NCBI GenBank assembly: GCA_902616005.1
Contig: CACMRG010000005.1
Span: forward strand, 1 to 64,000
Reading direction: 5' to 3'
Source of the DNA: an uncultured SAR116 cluster alpha proteobacterium
GTDB lineage: Bacteria; Pseudomonadota; Alphaproteobacteria; Puniceispirillales; Marisalimonadaceae
Length of the DNA: 64,000 bases
Of the stretch, positions 1 through 8,631 are shown piece after piece. The notes beneath the pieces were generated by a model. The model was not told the DNA's origin and did not search any database. It worked only from the letters and a program-made list of their open reading frames with translations. Position 1 is the stretch's first letter, and every line of letters begins with the position of its first letter. A program made the position numbers and the translations under genes.

Positions 1-72
1 TTTAAGTAAAAAAATAAATTTAATTTGTAAATTTATTACTTTATTATGAATTGATTAATAAGCAGGAATGTT

Positions 73-903
73 ATGAGTGAAACTGTTAAAGTATATTGGC
101 AACCTGGTTGTTCAAGTTGTTTAAAAACTAAAGAATTTCTTGAAACAAATAATATTAAATTTGAGTCAATAAATATATTAGAAGATCCAAGAGGATTTAA
201 AGATTTAGAAAAGTTTGGATTAAGGATGGTTCCTATTGTTATTAAAGGAGAAAACTGGGCGAATGGAGCTATTTTTAGAGATGTGGCAAAAGTTGCGGAA
301 TTCTCTTATAATGAGCATAAAATGCTTGATCCTAACATCCTTTTTTCAAAAATAATTCAAATTAATGAAATTACATTCTCTTTTTTAAAACAAATACCAG
401 CTTCAAAATTAGATGTTATATTACCAGGAAGACCAAGATCATATAGACAATTAATTTATCATATTTTTAATATTCCTGAGGTCTTTTTAAATTACTTTCA
501 AAATGACACCCCTTACACTTATGAAGCTTTACTATCAATACTTCCTGATGAAATAAAAGATGAAAATGATCTCTACAATTATGCTCAAGATATTAAGTTA
601 AGATTTGAACGTTGGTGGTCTAATGAAGGAAAGAATTTTGATTTTTCAAAACCAGCTAATGTCTATTATGGAGAAGTTTCATTTCATGAAGTACTTGAAA
701 GAACAGCCTGGCATTCAGGTCAACATTGTAGACAAGTTGAATTGCTCCTTAAGGAGAAACTAAATATAATTCCAAAAATTGCATTAAATGAATCTTTGTT
801 TTCAGGACTTCCTATGCCATATAATATTTGGGATAACGAAAGATCATTTTCTGAAAGTTCTTATGATGGGCAAGTTAAAGAAGATTTAAGCATTAAAGAA
901 TAA
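73..903 (+). CDS. Glutaredoxin-DinB domain fusion protein
   Basis: A 276-residue, two-domain cytoplasmic protein. Residues 1-80 form a glutaredoxin fold with a CxxC redox motif (Cys13, Cys16, context PGCSSC) and the cis-proline Val53-Pro54. Residues about 90-230 look like a DinB/YfiT four-helix domain with a candidate metal-binding His triad, His130 and His214/His218 (context HSGQH). DinB-superfamily enzymes include thiol-cofactor-dependent transferases and isomerases, so a thiol transfer or detoxification role is inferred. The substrate is unknown. The start is supported by AGGA at 64-67, five bases upstream. It is convergent with the amidase, with an 18-base gap. Confidence 0.8.
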   Translation: MSETVKVYWQPGCSSCLKTKEFLETNNIKFESINILEDPRGFKDLEKFGLRMVPIVIKGENWANGAIFRDVAKVAEFSYNEHKMLDPNILFSKIIQINEITFSFLKQIPASKLDVILPGRPRSYRQLIYHIFNIPEVFLNYFQNDTPYTYEALLSILPDEIKDENDLYNYAQDIKLRFERWWSNEGKNFDFSKPANVYYGEVSFHEVLERTAWHSGQHCRQVELLLKEKLNIIPKIALNESLFSGLPMPYNIWDNERSFSESSYDGQVKEDLSIKE

Positions 904-921
904 ATCATTATTCTTATAAAA

Positions 922-2247
922 TTAAAGTGTAAGACCTGAAAAGTATTCTGATTTGTTGTAAATATCAATACAAAAATTTGATAAATATCTATCTTTGAAC
1001 GGATGACCACATAAAAGTATACCAACTGGCATTTTATTATCATCTAATCCAGTTGAACAACTTACAATAGGTCCTGATAAAGCTGTCCATGGGGCAATAT
1101 ATTTTGGCTCTCCTGTACTTTCTAGACCTAAAGGCGCTGAATTGGGAATAGCAGGAAAAATGAAAATTGTATTTTTATTAAAAGAAGAAAAGAATTTATT
1201 TATGGATCTATTAAGTTTTGATTTTGTTTCTATATATTTTTCAATATTTATATTTAACCCATCTTTTATAATTTGAAGAAGTCTTGGCCCAATTAATTCT
1301 TCAGGATGATTGAGTAGAAATTGTAAATTTTTTCCTGTTTCATAAATTAACATTTCCCAATGCAAATCTAATAAATCGTTAAACTTTACTGGAGACGCTT
1401 TTTCTTCAACATTAAAACCTAGTTCTTTCAACATAGATTTAGTCTCTTCAATTTGTTTTGATACATTAGGATTAATATCTGACGTTAATTCATCTGTTAT
1501 GCTAATTATATTCACATTATCCTTATCCAAAGATTTAAAAGATAATTTGTCATTTAACGATACAGAGTTATAGCCATAACATGCATCAGCTATTGACCAA
1601 CCATAAAACCCTGGCGTATCAAAAGACGGAGCTAATGGAGATATACCATAAGTGGTTATTGTACCGTTTGTGGGCTTAAAGGCTGAGATTCCACAATAAA
1701 TTGCTGGTCTATTTACAGATGCCATGGTTTGGGTTCCAACTGACATTGGAACAGTTCCACTTGCAACAGATGAGCCTGAGCCACTACTAGATCCACCAGG
1801 CGTGTGATTTGGATTATGAGGGTTTCTTGCTGGAGAAGGATCATAAAACGCAAATTCAGTTGTATGCGTTTTACCCAAAATAATTGCACCAGCAGACCTT
1901 AAAGCTAAAACAACGCCAGAATCTAATTTTGAAATTTCTGTATCTTTAAAAGCTTTACAATTAAATTCAGTTTTAAATCCTTCAACATGAATGATATCCT
2001 TAATACCTACAGGAATGCCGTGAAGAGGGCCTAAAATTTTATTATCTAATACTTGTTGTTCTCTTAATTTTGCTGTTTCAATAGCTTTTTCAAAATTGTA
2101 GCTTTTCCATTGCTCAATATCTTTTTGTGTATCATTAATTCTACTTATATAACTGTTGATTAATTCAACAGGAGAGAGTTTTTTATCTTTAATTTCATTA
2201 AATAAATTCTGCAGGTTACCAGGATTTTTAACAAAATTTAAAGACAT
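922..2247 (-). CDS. Amidase signature family amidohydrolase
   Basis: A 441-residue amidase-signature enzyme that hydrolyses an amide to acid and ammonia. The Ser-cisSer-Lys triad is visible as Lys83 (GIKD), Ser153 (GGSSSGSG) and nucleophile Ser177 (GTQTMASVNRPA). The two residues before the nucleophile are Met-Ala instead of the usual Gly-Gly, which would alter the oxyanion-hole loop. The gene is last in the ABC-transporter operon, 14 bases after livF, with AGGAG before its ATG. The substrate is therefore probably an amide or ureido compound imported by that transporter. That link is inference; GatA is unlikely because gatB and gatC are absent. Confidence 0.87.
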   Translation of the reverse strand: MSLNFVKNPGNLQNLFNEIKDKKLSPVELINSYISRINDTQKDIEQWKSYNFEKAIETAKLREQQVLDNKILGPLHGIPVGIKDIIHVEGFKTEFNCKAFKDTEISKLDSGVVLALRSAGAIILGKTHTTEFAFYDPSPARNPHNPNHTPGGSSSGSGSSVASGTVPMSVGTQTMASVNRPAIYCGISAFKPTNGTITTYGISPLAPSFDTPGFYGWSIADACYGYNSVSLNDKLSFKSLDKDNVNIISITDELTSDINPNVSKQIEETKSMLKELGFNVEEKASPVKFNDLLDLHWEMLIYETGKNLQFLLNHPEELIGPRLLQIIKDGLNINIEKYIETKSKLNRSINKFFSSFNKNTIFIFPAIPNSAPLGLESTGEPKYIAPWTALSGPIVSCSTGLDDNKMPVGILLCGHPFKDRYLSNFCIDIYNKSEYFSGLTL

Positions 2248-2261
2248 TACCGCTCCTGTAA

Positions 2262-2960
2262 TTAAGTAGACACGCCAAGAAATTTTAGAGTTAGTTTTTT
2301 ATTTTTAGAAAGTTCTTCTGACTTCCCTTCAAATACAATTTCTCCTTGATCTAGAATATAAACTCTATCAGCTACATCCAAAGCTGTTTGAAGATTTTGT
2401 TCAACAAGAATAATACTCATACCCTCTTTTTTTAATTTGATGAGCATTTCTTTTACATCCTCAACAATCATTGGAGCAAGTCCTTGTGAAGGTTCATCTA
2501 ACATAATTACAGACGGATTAATTACTAAAGATCTTCCAATCGCAAGCATTTGTTGTTCACCACCTGATAGTGAATTTCCATTTCTAAATTTTAATTTTTC
2601 AAGTTTTGGAAAAAGTTTAAATACATCATCAATATTCCATTTAGAATGTTTTAAATGAAATATTTTTAAATTCTCATACGCTGTTAATGTTGAAAATATA
2701 CCTCTACTTGCAGGAACAAAAGAAATTCCTTTTTTAGCAACTTCATGAGGTTCAAAATTTGTAATTTCTTCACCTTTTAATATTACGCTTCCATCGCTTG
2801 AAGGAGCAAGACCCATAATACTTTTAATTGTCGTTGTTTTGCCAGCACCGTTTCTTCCTAAAATACTAATAATTTCACCTTCATTTACATTCAGGCTAAC
2901 GCCTTTTAACATGTGTACGAGACCATAATAAGTATGTAAATTTTTTATTTCTAAGTGCAT
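2262..2960 (-). CDS. livF: Branched-chain amino acid type ABC transporter, ATP-binding protein LivF
   Basis: A 232-residue ATPase subunit of the HAAT-family importer, acting at the inner face of the membrane. It has Walker A GRNGAGKT (about residues 35-42), the signature LSGGEQQ, Walker B VIMLDEPS and a switch His/Gln region VEQN. The length is normal for LivF. It overlaps livG by one base (TAATG-type junction), so the two are translationally coupled. The transported solute may not be branched-chain amino acids; these transporters also import urea and amides, and an amidase follows in the operon. Confidence 0.93.
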   Translation of the reverse strand: MHLEIKNLHTYYGLVHMLKGVSLNVNEGEIISILGRNGAGKTTTIKSIMGLAPSSDGSVILKGEEITNFEPHEVAKKGISFVPASRGIFSTLTAYENLKIFHLKHSKWNIDDVFKLFPKLEKLKFRNGNSLSGGEQQMLAIGRSLVINPSVIMLDEPSQGLAPMIVEDVKEMLIKLKKEGMSIILVEQNLQTALDVADRVYILDQGEIVFEGKSEELSKNKKLTLKFLGVST

Positions 2961-3706
2961 TATTTTCTTCCTAAGTAAGCATCTTGTACTTTTTTACTGT
3001 TTTTAATTTGCTTAGGAGAGCCTTCTTCTATTTTTTCTCCAAAATTTAAAACTGTTATTATTTTAGAAATTTCCATAACGATATGCATTTTATGTTCAAT
3101 TAATAATATAGTATAGTTTTTTGAGAGCTTTCTGATAAGCTCTGTCATTTCAACAGTAGCTTCTGGAGCCAGTCCCTGAGTTGGCTCATCTAATAGTAAT
3201 AAATCAGGTTTAGCTCCAAGTGTTATGGCCATCTCTAACATTCGCTGTTGTCCATGTGAGAGTTCTTCGGCTTTGTCATCAATTTTATGTGAAAGACCAA
3301 CATCGGTAATAATTTTTTTAGTTTCTTTATCAATCGTTTCAAAATCATTCATAGATTTAAAAAGATCGATTTTACTTTTATGACTACATGAAAAGATTGA
3401 TGCCCATACATTTTCTCTAACAGTTAATTTTGGAAAAACATTTGTTATTTGAAAACACTTGGCAATTCCCATATGTGGTAATTTATAACTTTCAAAACCA
3501 GTAATATCTTTGTCTTTATAGTATACACTGCCCTCAGATGGAGGAATTACACCAGAGATCATATTAAAAAATGTTGATTTACCTGCACCATTAGGCCCAA
3601 TGATTGAATGTATTGTGCCTTCTTCTACTTCAATACTTACATTAGAAACTGCGGAAACATTTCCAAAATTTTTAGTTAAGTTTTGTATTTTTAATATCTT
3701 GTTCAT
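2960..3706 (-). CDS. livG: Branched-chain amino acid type ABC transporter, ATP-binding protein LivG
   Basis: A 248-residue ATPase with Walker A GPNGAGKS near residue 37, the signature LSHGQQRMLEMA (His in place of the common Gly), Walker B LLLLDEPTQGLAPE and the LivG-type C-terminal extension. It pairs with LivF to drive the permease LivHM. Its 5' end overlaps livM by 35 bases, an unusually long overlap that the conserved N-terminal segment supports as real. It is part of the same minus-strand operon. Confidence 0.93.
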   Translation of the reverse strand: MNKILKIQNLTKNFGNVSAVSNVSIEVEEGTIHSIIGPNGAGKSTFFNMISGVIPPSEGSVYYKDKDITGFESYKLPHMGIAKCFQITNVFPKLTVRENVWASIFSCSHKSKIDLFKSMNDFETIDKETKKIITDVGLSHKIDDKAEELSHGQQRMLEMAITLGAKPDLLLLDEPTQGLAPEATVEMTELIRKLSKNYTILLIEHKMHIVMEISKIITVLNFGEKIEEGSPKQIKNSKKVQDAYLGRK

Positions 3707-4628
3707 GCTCAGTTTTTCTTGAAATTGATTTATATTTTTTGAAAAGGTTTTCTAGTAACTCACTCACACCACCTCTAAAATATAAGACTACAATTGCGAA
3801 TATTACTCCCATAATTAGTGGCCACCTTGCCCAAATAATTGAGAAAGTATCAGAAAGCCAAATATATCCAACCACACCAATTAAAGGTCCAAGGAAACTA
3901 CCAACACCACCAAAAAGTGTCATAAAAATTATATCTCCAGATTTAAGCCAATGAATTTGGTCTATAGGTACCATACTATGAATTAAAACATAAAGAGATC
4001 CCGCTAAACCTGTAAATGTACTAGCAATTGAGAATGAAATTAATTTGTAAAACCTTACGTTATAACCTATCGCTTCTGCTCTACTTGCATTTTCTCTAAT
4101 AAGTTTAAAAATCAAACCTAATGGTGATGTAACAATTTTATATAATGCTATTACTGCAAATAGAAACATTACTGCAGTAAATATATAAAACGTTAATTGG
4201 GTATCAATATAGGCAGGCCTTTCAACACCAACAAGACCATCCTCACCACCAGTAACTTCTGTCCAAACATAAGCTATAAAATAAAACATTTGGTTGAAAG
4301 CAAATGTTAGACAAATAAAATAGAGACCTTCACGCTTAACACAAAAGTAACCAATGAATAAAGATATTACAAAAGAACCTAATGTTGCTATAGGTATAGC
4401 TAAAAACAAAGGGAAACCACCTAGTAACATTAAACCTGAAATGTAGGCTGATGTTCCAAAAAATAATGCTTGTCCAAAAGAAAGCATACCAGTGTAACCC
4501 AACATAATATTTGTAGATATTGCAACAATACCAAAGATTAACATTTCTGTAATAGTTGCATTAGGAAATAGAAAAGGCCCTACGAATAAAAATATTATTA
4601 ATGCTATAAAACTATATTTATTTTTCAT
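3672..4628 (-). CDS. livM: Branched-chain amino acid type ABC transporter, permease LivM
   Basis: A 318-residue inner-membrane permease with about eight to ten hydrophobic segments. It carries the LivM hallmarks YTGMLSFGQALFFG near residue 45 and the late loop containing ENASRAEAIGYN. The start ATG shares one base with the livH stop (TAATG), indicating coupling. The polar C-terminal tail (about 25 residues) overlaps the livG start. It forms the translocation pore with LivH. Confidence 0.92.
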   Translation of the reverse strand: MKNKYSFIALIIFLFVGPFLFPNATITEMLIFGIVAISTNIMLGYTGMLSFGQALFFGTSAYISGLMLLGGFPLFLAIPIATLGSFVISLFIGYFCVKREGLYFICLTFAFNQMFYFIAYVWTEVTGGEDGLVGVERPAYIDTQLTFYIFTAVMFLFAVIALYKIVTSPLGLIFKLIRENASRAEAIGYNVRFYKLISFSIASTFTGLAGSLYVLIHSMVPIDQIHWLKSGDIIFMTLFGGVGSFLGPLIGVVGYIWLSDTFSIIWARWPLIMGVIFAIVVLYFRGGVSELLENLFKKYKSISRKTEHEQDIKNTKLN

Positions 4629-5488
4629 TATCTAACACCAAAAAGACCTTGTGGTCTAAAAATTATAGTTAATCCCATCATTACATATATCACTACGTTT
4701 GTTGCTTCTGGGAACCAAATAGTTGCCGCACCTTGAGATAAACCAATTAGAATTCCTGCAATTATGGCCCCTGGAATACTTCCTAAACCTGCAACCACAA
4801 CAACTACAAAACATATTGGTAAAATATCCAATCCCATTGATGGCGTTAGTCCCATAATAGGAGCAGATAAAGCTCCCGCCAAACCTGCTAAATAGGCACC
4901 AAGGCCAAAAGTGTACAGAAAAACTACATTTACGTTTATACCAAGGACTTTGACCATATCTCTATTTTCAATTCCAGCACGTAAAATAGCACCTAAATTA
5001 GTTTTAGTAAGAAACAAATATAGACAAACAATCATAAAAAATGCGAAACAGATTAAAACTAATCTATATTTTGGATATATTAAAAAGCCAAGATCAACAG
5101 CACCACTTAAACTTGGGGGAGCTAATAATGAAAAACCAATGGGTCCCCATATAATAATAATTATTTCTTGGATTATTAGTGCACAGGCAAACAGAAATAA
5201 AAGTTGGTAGTCATGATGTGCATGATAAAGTCTTCTTACCCCCTGACTCTCTAATATAAATCCAACTAAAACAACTAACAGTGGTGATAAAAACATAGCA
5301 AAGTAAAACGAACCGGTAACGTTAGCAATTGTAAATGCTAAATATGCACCTAATGCATAGAGAACACCGTGAGCAAAATTTGGTATGTTCAATACACCTA
5401 ATATTAAAGTTAGACCAACTCCAACTAGAGCGTAAAGCATGCCCAAACCTAAGCCGTTTAAAATTTGAGATATAATTAAAAAAGTCAT
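4628..5488 (-). CDS. livH: Branched-chain amino acid type ABC transporter, permease LivH
   Basis: A 286-residue inner-membrane permease, hydrophobic throughout, with the LivH-type motifs GVLNIPNFAHGVLYALGAY (residues about 31-49) and, near residue 170, LRAGIENRDMVKVLGIN. The C-terminus contains GLTIIFRPQGLFG, typical of the family end. It is separated from the upstream binding-protein gene by about 60 bases that hold a perfect hairpin, and it is coupled to livM by a one-base overlap. Confidence 0.92.
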   Translation of the reverse strand: MTFLIISQILNGLGLGMLYALVGVGLTLILGVLNIPNFAHGVLYALGAYLAFTIANVTGSFYFAMFLSPLLVVLVGFILESQGVRRLYHAHHDYQLLFLFACALIIQEIIIIIWGPIGFSLLAPPSLSGAVDLGFLIYPKYRLVLICFAFFMIVCLYLFLTKTNLGAILRAGIENRDMVKVLGINVNVVFLYTFGLGAYLAGLAGALSAPIMGLTPSMGLDILPICFVVVVVAGLGSIPGAIIAGILIGLSQGAATIWFPEATNVVIYVMMGLTIIFRPQGLFGVR

Positions 5489-5505
5489 AATAATCTATAA
5501 TGTTA

Positions 5506-5530
5506 TAAGACGGCAGTTAATGCCGTCTTA
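5506..5530 (-). terminator. Hairpin between binding-protein gene and livH (attenuator or 3' stabiliser)
   Basis: A perfect 10-base-pair inverted repeat (arms 5506-5515 and 5521-5530) with a five-base loop lies 17 bases after the binding-protein stop. The downstream side in the transcribed direction is AT-rich but lacks a clean U-run, so full termination is doubtful. Such hairpins between binding protein and permease genes usually let the binding protein be made in excess, by partial termination or protection from 3' exonucleases. Confidence 0.6.
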
Positions 5531-5547
5531 ATTTGTGATTTCAATGT

Positions 5548-6771
5548 TTAGAATGATCCAATATCTTTACACATATTGATATTCTTTGGCTGTTCAGTAG
5601 AACTTACATCAACAACTTCAGCCATATCATATTGATTTTTCATTTCGTTTTTCTTTTTAGTTTGTAGAACAAAAAATGGACGAACAGTTTGATGATTTCT
5701 TCCTCTAATTTCAAAATCACCCACAAAATTCTTTCCTTTGTGCTCTTCCAAGGCAGTTATAACCTTTTGAGGTTCAGTGCTACCAGATTTTTGCATGCCT
5801 AATAAAGTCATTTTCATAAGACCATATCCTGCTGCACCAGCATATCCAGGAGGAACACCTTTAAATTTCTTCTTATATGCTTCTACAAATTTTTTATTTT
5901 CAGGATTATCGATAGTGTAATAATAATTAGAACCTACAATAAGATTTTCTCTTGCCGCTGGATCTAGTTGAATTAATTCTTCAAAACCAGAAGACCATGA
6001 CATAATAACTGGCTTTTTAGGAGTAAAACCAAAATTATTTAATTGTCTAACTGCTGAAATAGCATCTAATCCAAAATTAATCATATAAACTGCGTCAGGA
6101 TTTTTTGACATAGCCTTAGTAATAAAAGTTGAATATTCTCTATGACCTAATGGATGTCTGTCTACACCTACAACTTCTAATCCATATTTAGGAGCCAAAC
6201 TTTCGACGTATTTTTGCAGTGTCCAACCAAAAGCGTAGTCAACTACAAACAAATATATTTTTTTTGCATTAGGATTAGCTTTTTTAAAGATTTTTAAATC
6301 TGCGTCCATAGCTGTCCATGCGTTAGCTGCCCACATAAAAGCATATTTATGACATTTTTTACCAGAAATATCCTCGGTACCACCAGAAAAATAATACATA
6401 ACCTTATTTTTCTTAGCCACTTCAGTTACTGCTAAAGCAACACCAGATGACCATGGGCCAATAATAAATTTCACACCTTCGGTATCTATAGCTTCCTGAG
6501 CTCTTCTTGCAGCAGGACCTGCTTTAGTTTCACTATCTCTAGTAACATACTTTATTTTTTTTCCATTAATAGTGTAATTTACTTCTTCAAGAGCTATCCT
6601 TGCTCCTTGATCAGTAAGTTTCCCTGAATCAGCGTATGGTCCACTGAACGGAAATAAGCCTAATATATTTACTGTATCTGATAATGAGATACTGGATGAT
6701 ATTGAAAATAAAGTACCAAACACAATACCTGTAATCTTCAATTTCATACTTGAAAAGAATGATTTGTTCAT
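5548..6771 (-). CDS. Periplasmic solute-binding protein of the Liv-type ABC transporter
   Basis: A 407-residue type I periplasmic binding protein (Leu/Ile/Val-binding family). Residues 1 to about 31 form a signal peptide with a hydrophobic core, and the mature part starts with the typical NILGLFPFSGPYADSG. A second lobe contains FIIGPWSSGVALAV and VYMINFGLDA. An AAGGAG ribosome-binding site seven bases upstream fixes the ATG. It is the first gene of the operon, so expression starts here. Ligand specificity cannot be read from the sequence; the terminal amidase suggests an amide, urea-like or amino-acid ligand. Confidence 0.88.
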   Translation of the reverse strand: MNKSFFSSMKLKITGIVFGTLFSISSSISLSDTVNILGLFPFSGPYADSGKLTDQGARIALEEVNYTINGKKIKYVTRDSETKAGPAARRAQEAIDTEGVKFIIGPWSSGVALAVTEVAKKNKVMYYFSGGTEDISGKKCHKYAFMWAANAWTAMDADLKIFKKANPNAKKIYLFVVDYAFGWTLQKYVESLAPKYGLEVVGVDRHPLGHREYSTFITKAMSKNPDAVYMINFGLDAISAVRQLNNFGFTPKKPVIMSWSSGFEELIQLDPAARENLIVGSNYYYTIDNPENKKFVEAYKKKFKGVPPGYAGAAGYGLMKMTLLGMQKSGSTEPQKVITALEEHKGKNFVGDFEIRGRNHQTVRPFFVLQTKKKNEMKNQYDMAEVVDVSSTEQPKNINMCKDIGSF

Positions 6772-6928
6772 GATTTCTCCTTAATTCAGTTTAAATAATA
6801 ACAAAGCGTTTTAATTAGATTTGAGTATTAATGAATTGTGAACTAATTAATTTAACATATCAATAAAGAACATTAAAATTTATGCAAAAAACTTTATCTG
6901 TTTATAATTTAATCAAATTAATCTCTGA

Positions 6929-7005
<77 letters not shown>

Positions 7006-7059
7006 TTATGCTTGTTTTAGTTTAAATTTAAATTTTTTAAAACATTTTTTTTATTTTTT

Positions 7060-7446
7060 TTAAAATATAATTTTATCGCCAATGTCAAAACCTAGCTTTT
7101 TAAATATACCAGCATTTAATTCTAGAACGAATTTAGCTCTATTTAAGCTTCTAATTATTTTTTTACTAAATGGTCTTGCATCAAAATAAACCTCAATAAC
7201 TTCTAATTGCGAATTAATAAAAATTAAATCTAAAGGTATGGCTGTATTCTTCATCCAAAAATTTCTATAATTCTCATCAGACCACATGAACAACATACCT
7301 TCATTTTTATTAAGATATTTTTTACACTGTAATCCTTTTTGTTTTTCATAATCATTTTTCGCTAATTCAACTAAAAATAATTCTTTTTTTTTGACAATTG
7401 GTTTTCTACAAATAATTTTTCTTTTTTTAGTAGCTGTGCTTCACAA
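7060..7446 (-). CDS. DUF192 family protein with disturbed 5' end
   Basis: The open frame encodes a DUF192 domain. The family core begins at [12 protein letters not shown] and continues through [29 protein letters not shown] and ends [16 protein letters not shown]. The first ATG (7296) would remove the first beta strands, so the domain must start upstream; the only candidate start in frame after the stop at 7468-7470 is GTG at 7446, without a good ribosome-binding site. A leader resembling a signal peptide (FFLFLLLSFSLISQ) lies just upstream in a different frame, about 7430-7504, and joining it would need a +1 shift. The gene is therefore frameshifted, atypically initiated or decaying. DUF192 proteins are usually exported. 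Confidence 0.6.
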
Positions 7447-7500
7447 GATATTGATTTTTGAGAGATTAAAGAAAAACTTAGTAATAAAAATAAAAAAAAT

Positions 7501-8625
7501 TTATAGCCTCTTAATTTTCTGAATATAAATAACAATTTCTTTTACCTCATCTCTAATTTGCATTTCTACTTCATCATCAATCCATTTATCTAACCACTTC
7601 TTTGGTATTCCATTTCTTACTCTAGAATTTTTCCATTTTAATGATCTAAGTATTACTTTACATTTTTCAGTTAATTCAGATTTAAGAAGTTTCTCTTTTG
7701 AATTTAATACTAACCAATTACCAGCCCAAGCTTTTGCGGTTATATAAGGATTATATCCACCACCACCTAAAATAAGAGTTTTTGGGGATATATCTTTTAA
7801 CTTAGAAATTGTATGCCAGTATGTAGAATTTGATAATATCATTTTTGACTGTGGATCATCTCTTAGACTATCAGTGCCTGCTTGAATAATTGTGATATCT
7901 GGATTTAAGGTTTTACAATAAGGAATTATTAATTCATTTAAAACAAAAAGCATTTCATTATCATTAAAACTTTCAGGAACCGGTATATTCATTAAATTGT
8001 TAATTTTTGACTCTTCTATTTTCCCAGTTCTTGGCCATTTATTTTTTTCATGTATTGATATTAATTGTACATTGTCATTATCAAAGAAGTAATCCTGAAC
8101 CGCATCACAATGATGCGCATCCAAATCAATATATAAAATTTTGCTAAACCCAAATTCTTTAGCTTTTAAGATTGCTAGTATGCAATCATTTAAAAAACAA
8201 AAGCCTGAAGCATAATTTTTTCTTCCATGATGTGTTCCACCAGAAAAATTTAAAATTTTTTCTGCTTTACCAGATGCTAAAAATTCTATTGCTCTCATAG
8301 AAGATTTTGCTGCTGAAGCTGGCCTTGAGTAAACTTCTTTAAATATTGGATTTACACCAACACCTAGATTATATTTTTCCTTCTCTTTAAATTCTAAATC
8401 TTGAAACTTTTCAGCTTTTTGCAAAATTCTTAAATAATCAATATCATGAAATATTGTTAATTCATCAATGCTAGCAGGTTCATTAAATACTAATTGATCA
8501 TTAGAGACCCAATTCATAATTTTTAACAGGTCTAAACTTGGCCAAACTCTATCAATATTTAAAGGATGTCCTTCACCATATCGTGATCCTTTAAAAATTT
8601 TGCTAGAAAAAAGAAAATTTTTCAT
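7501..8625 (-). CDS. Histone deacetylase family (AcuC/acetylpolyamine amidohydrolase-like) hydrolase
   Basis: A 374-residue zinc amidohydrolase of the arginase/deacetylase fold. Visible active-site residues are His132-His133, the Zn ligands Asp169 and His171 (context DLDAHHCD), a third ligand Asp252 (QAGTDSL) and the catalytic Tyr291 (GGGGYNP). The usual HHGDG is HHCDA here. It probably removes acetyl groups from a small molecule (acetoin pathway, polyamine) or from a protein lysine. The divergent permease gene starts only six bases away. The stop lies in front of the DUF192 leader frame, so the two may be cotranscribed. Confidence 0.87.
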   Translation of the reverse strand: MKNFLFSSKIFKGSRYGEGHPLNIDRVWPSLDLLKIMNWVSNDQLVFNEPASIDELTIFHDIDYLRILQKAEKFQDLEFKEKEKYNLGVGVNPIFKEVYSRPASAAKSSMRAIEFLASGKAEKILNFSGGTHHGRKNYASGFCFLNDCILAILKAKEFGFSKILYIDLDAHHCDAVQDYFFDNDNVQLISIHEKNKWPRTGKIEESKINNLMNIPVPESFNDNEMLFVLNELIIPYCKTLNPDITIIQAGTDSLRDDPQSKMILSNSTYWHTISKLKDISPKTLILGGGGYNPYITAKAWAGNWLVLNSKEKLLKSELTEKCKVILRSLKWKNSRVRNGIPKKWLDKWIDDEVEMQIRDEVKEIVIYIQKIKRL

Positions 8626-8631
8626 TTTAGT

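Noticed and set aside
73-330. Arsenate reductase or stand-alone glutaredoxin
   Set aside because: The CxxC is intact but the frame continues without break into a DinB-like domain of about 180 residues, so it is a fusion.
922-2247. GatA subunit of the amidotransferase
   Set aside because: No gatB or gatC nearby, the gene belongs to a transporter operon, and the nucleophile loop differs.
7060-7400. Programmed -1 frameshift at the nine-A run (7384-7392) feeding the DUF192 domain
   Set aside because: An A-AAA-AAG heptamer exists in one frame, but that frame has a stop at 7443-7445 and does not contain the signal-peptide-like leader; the leader frame would need a +1 shift.
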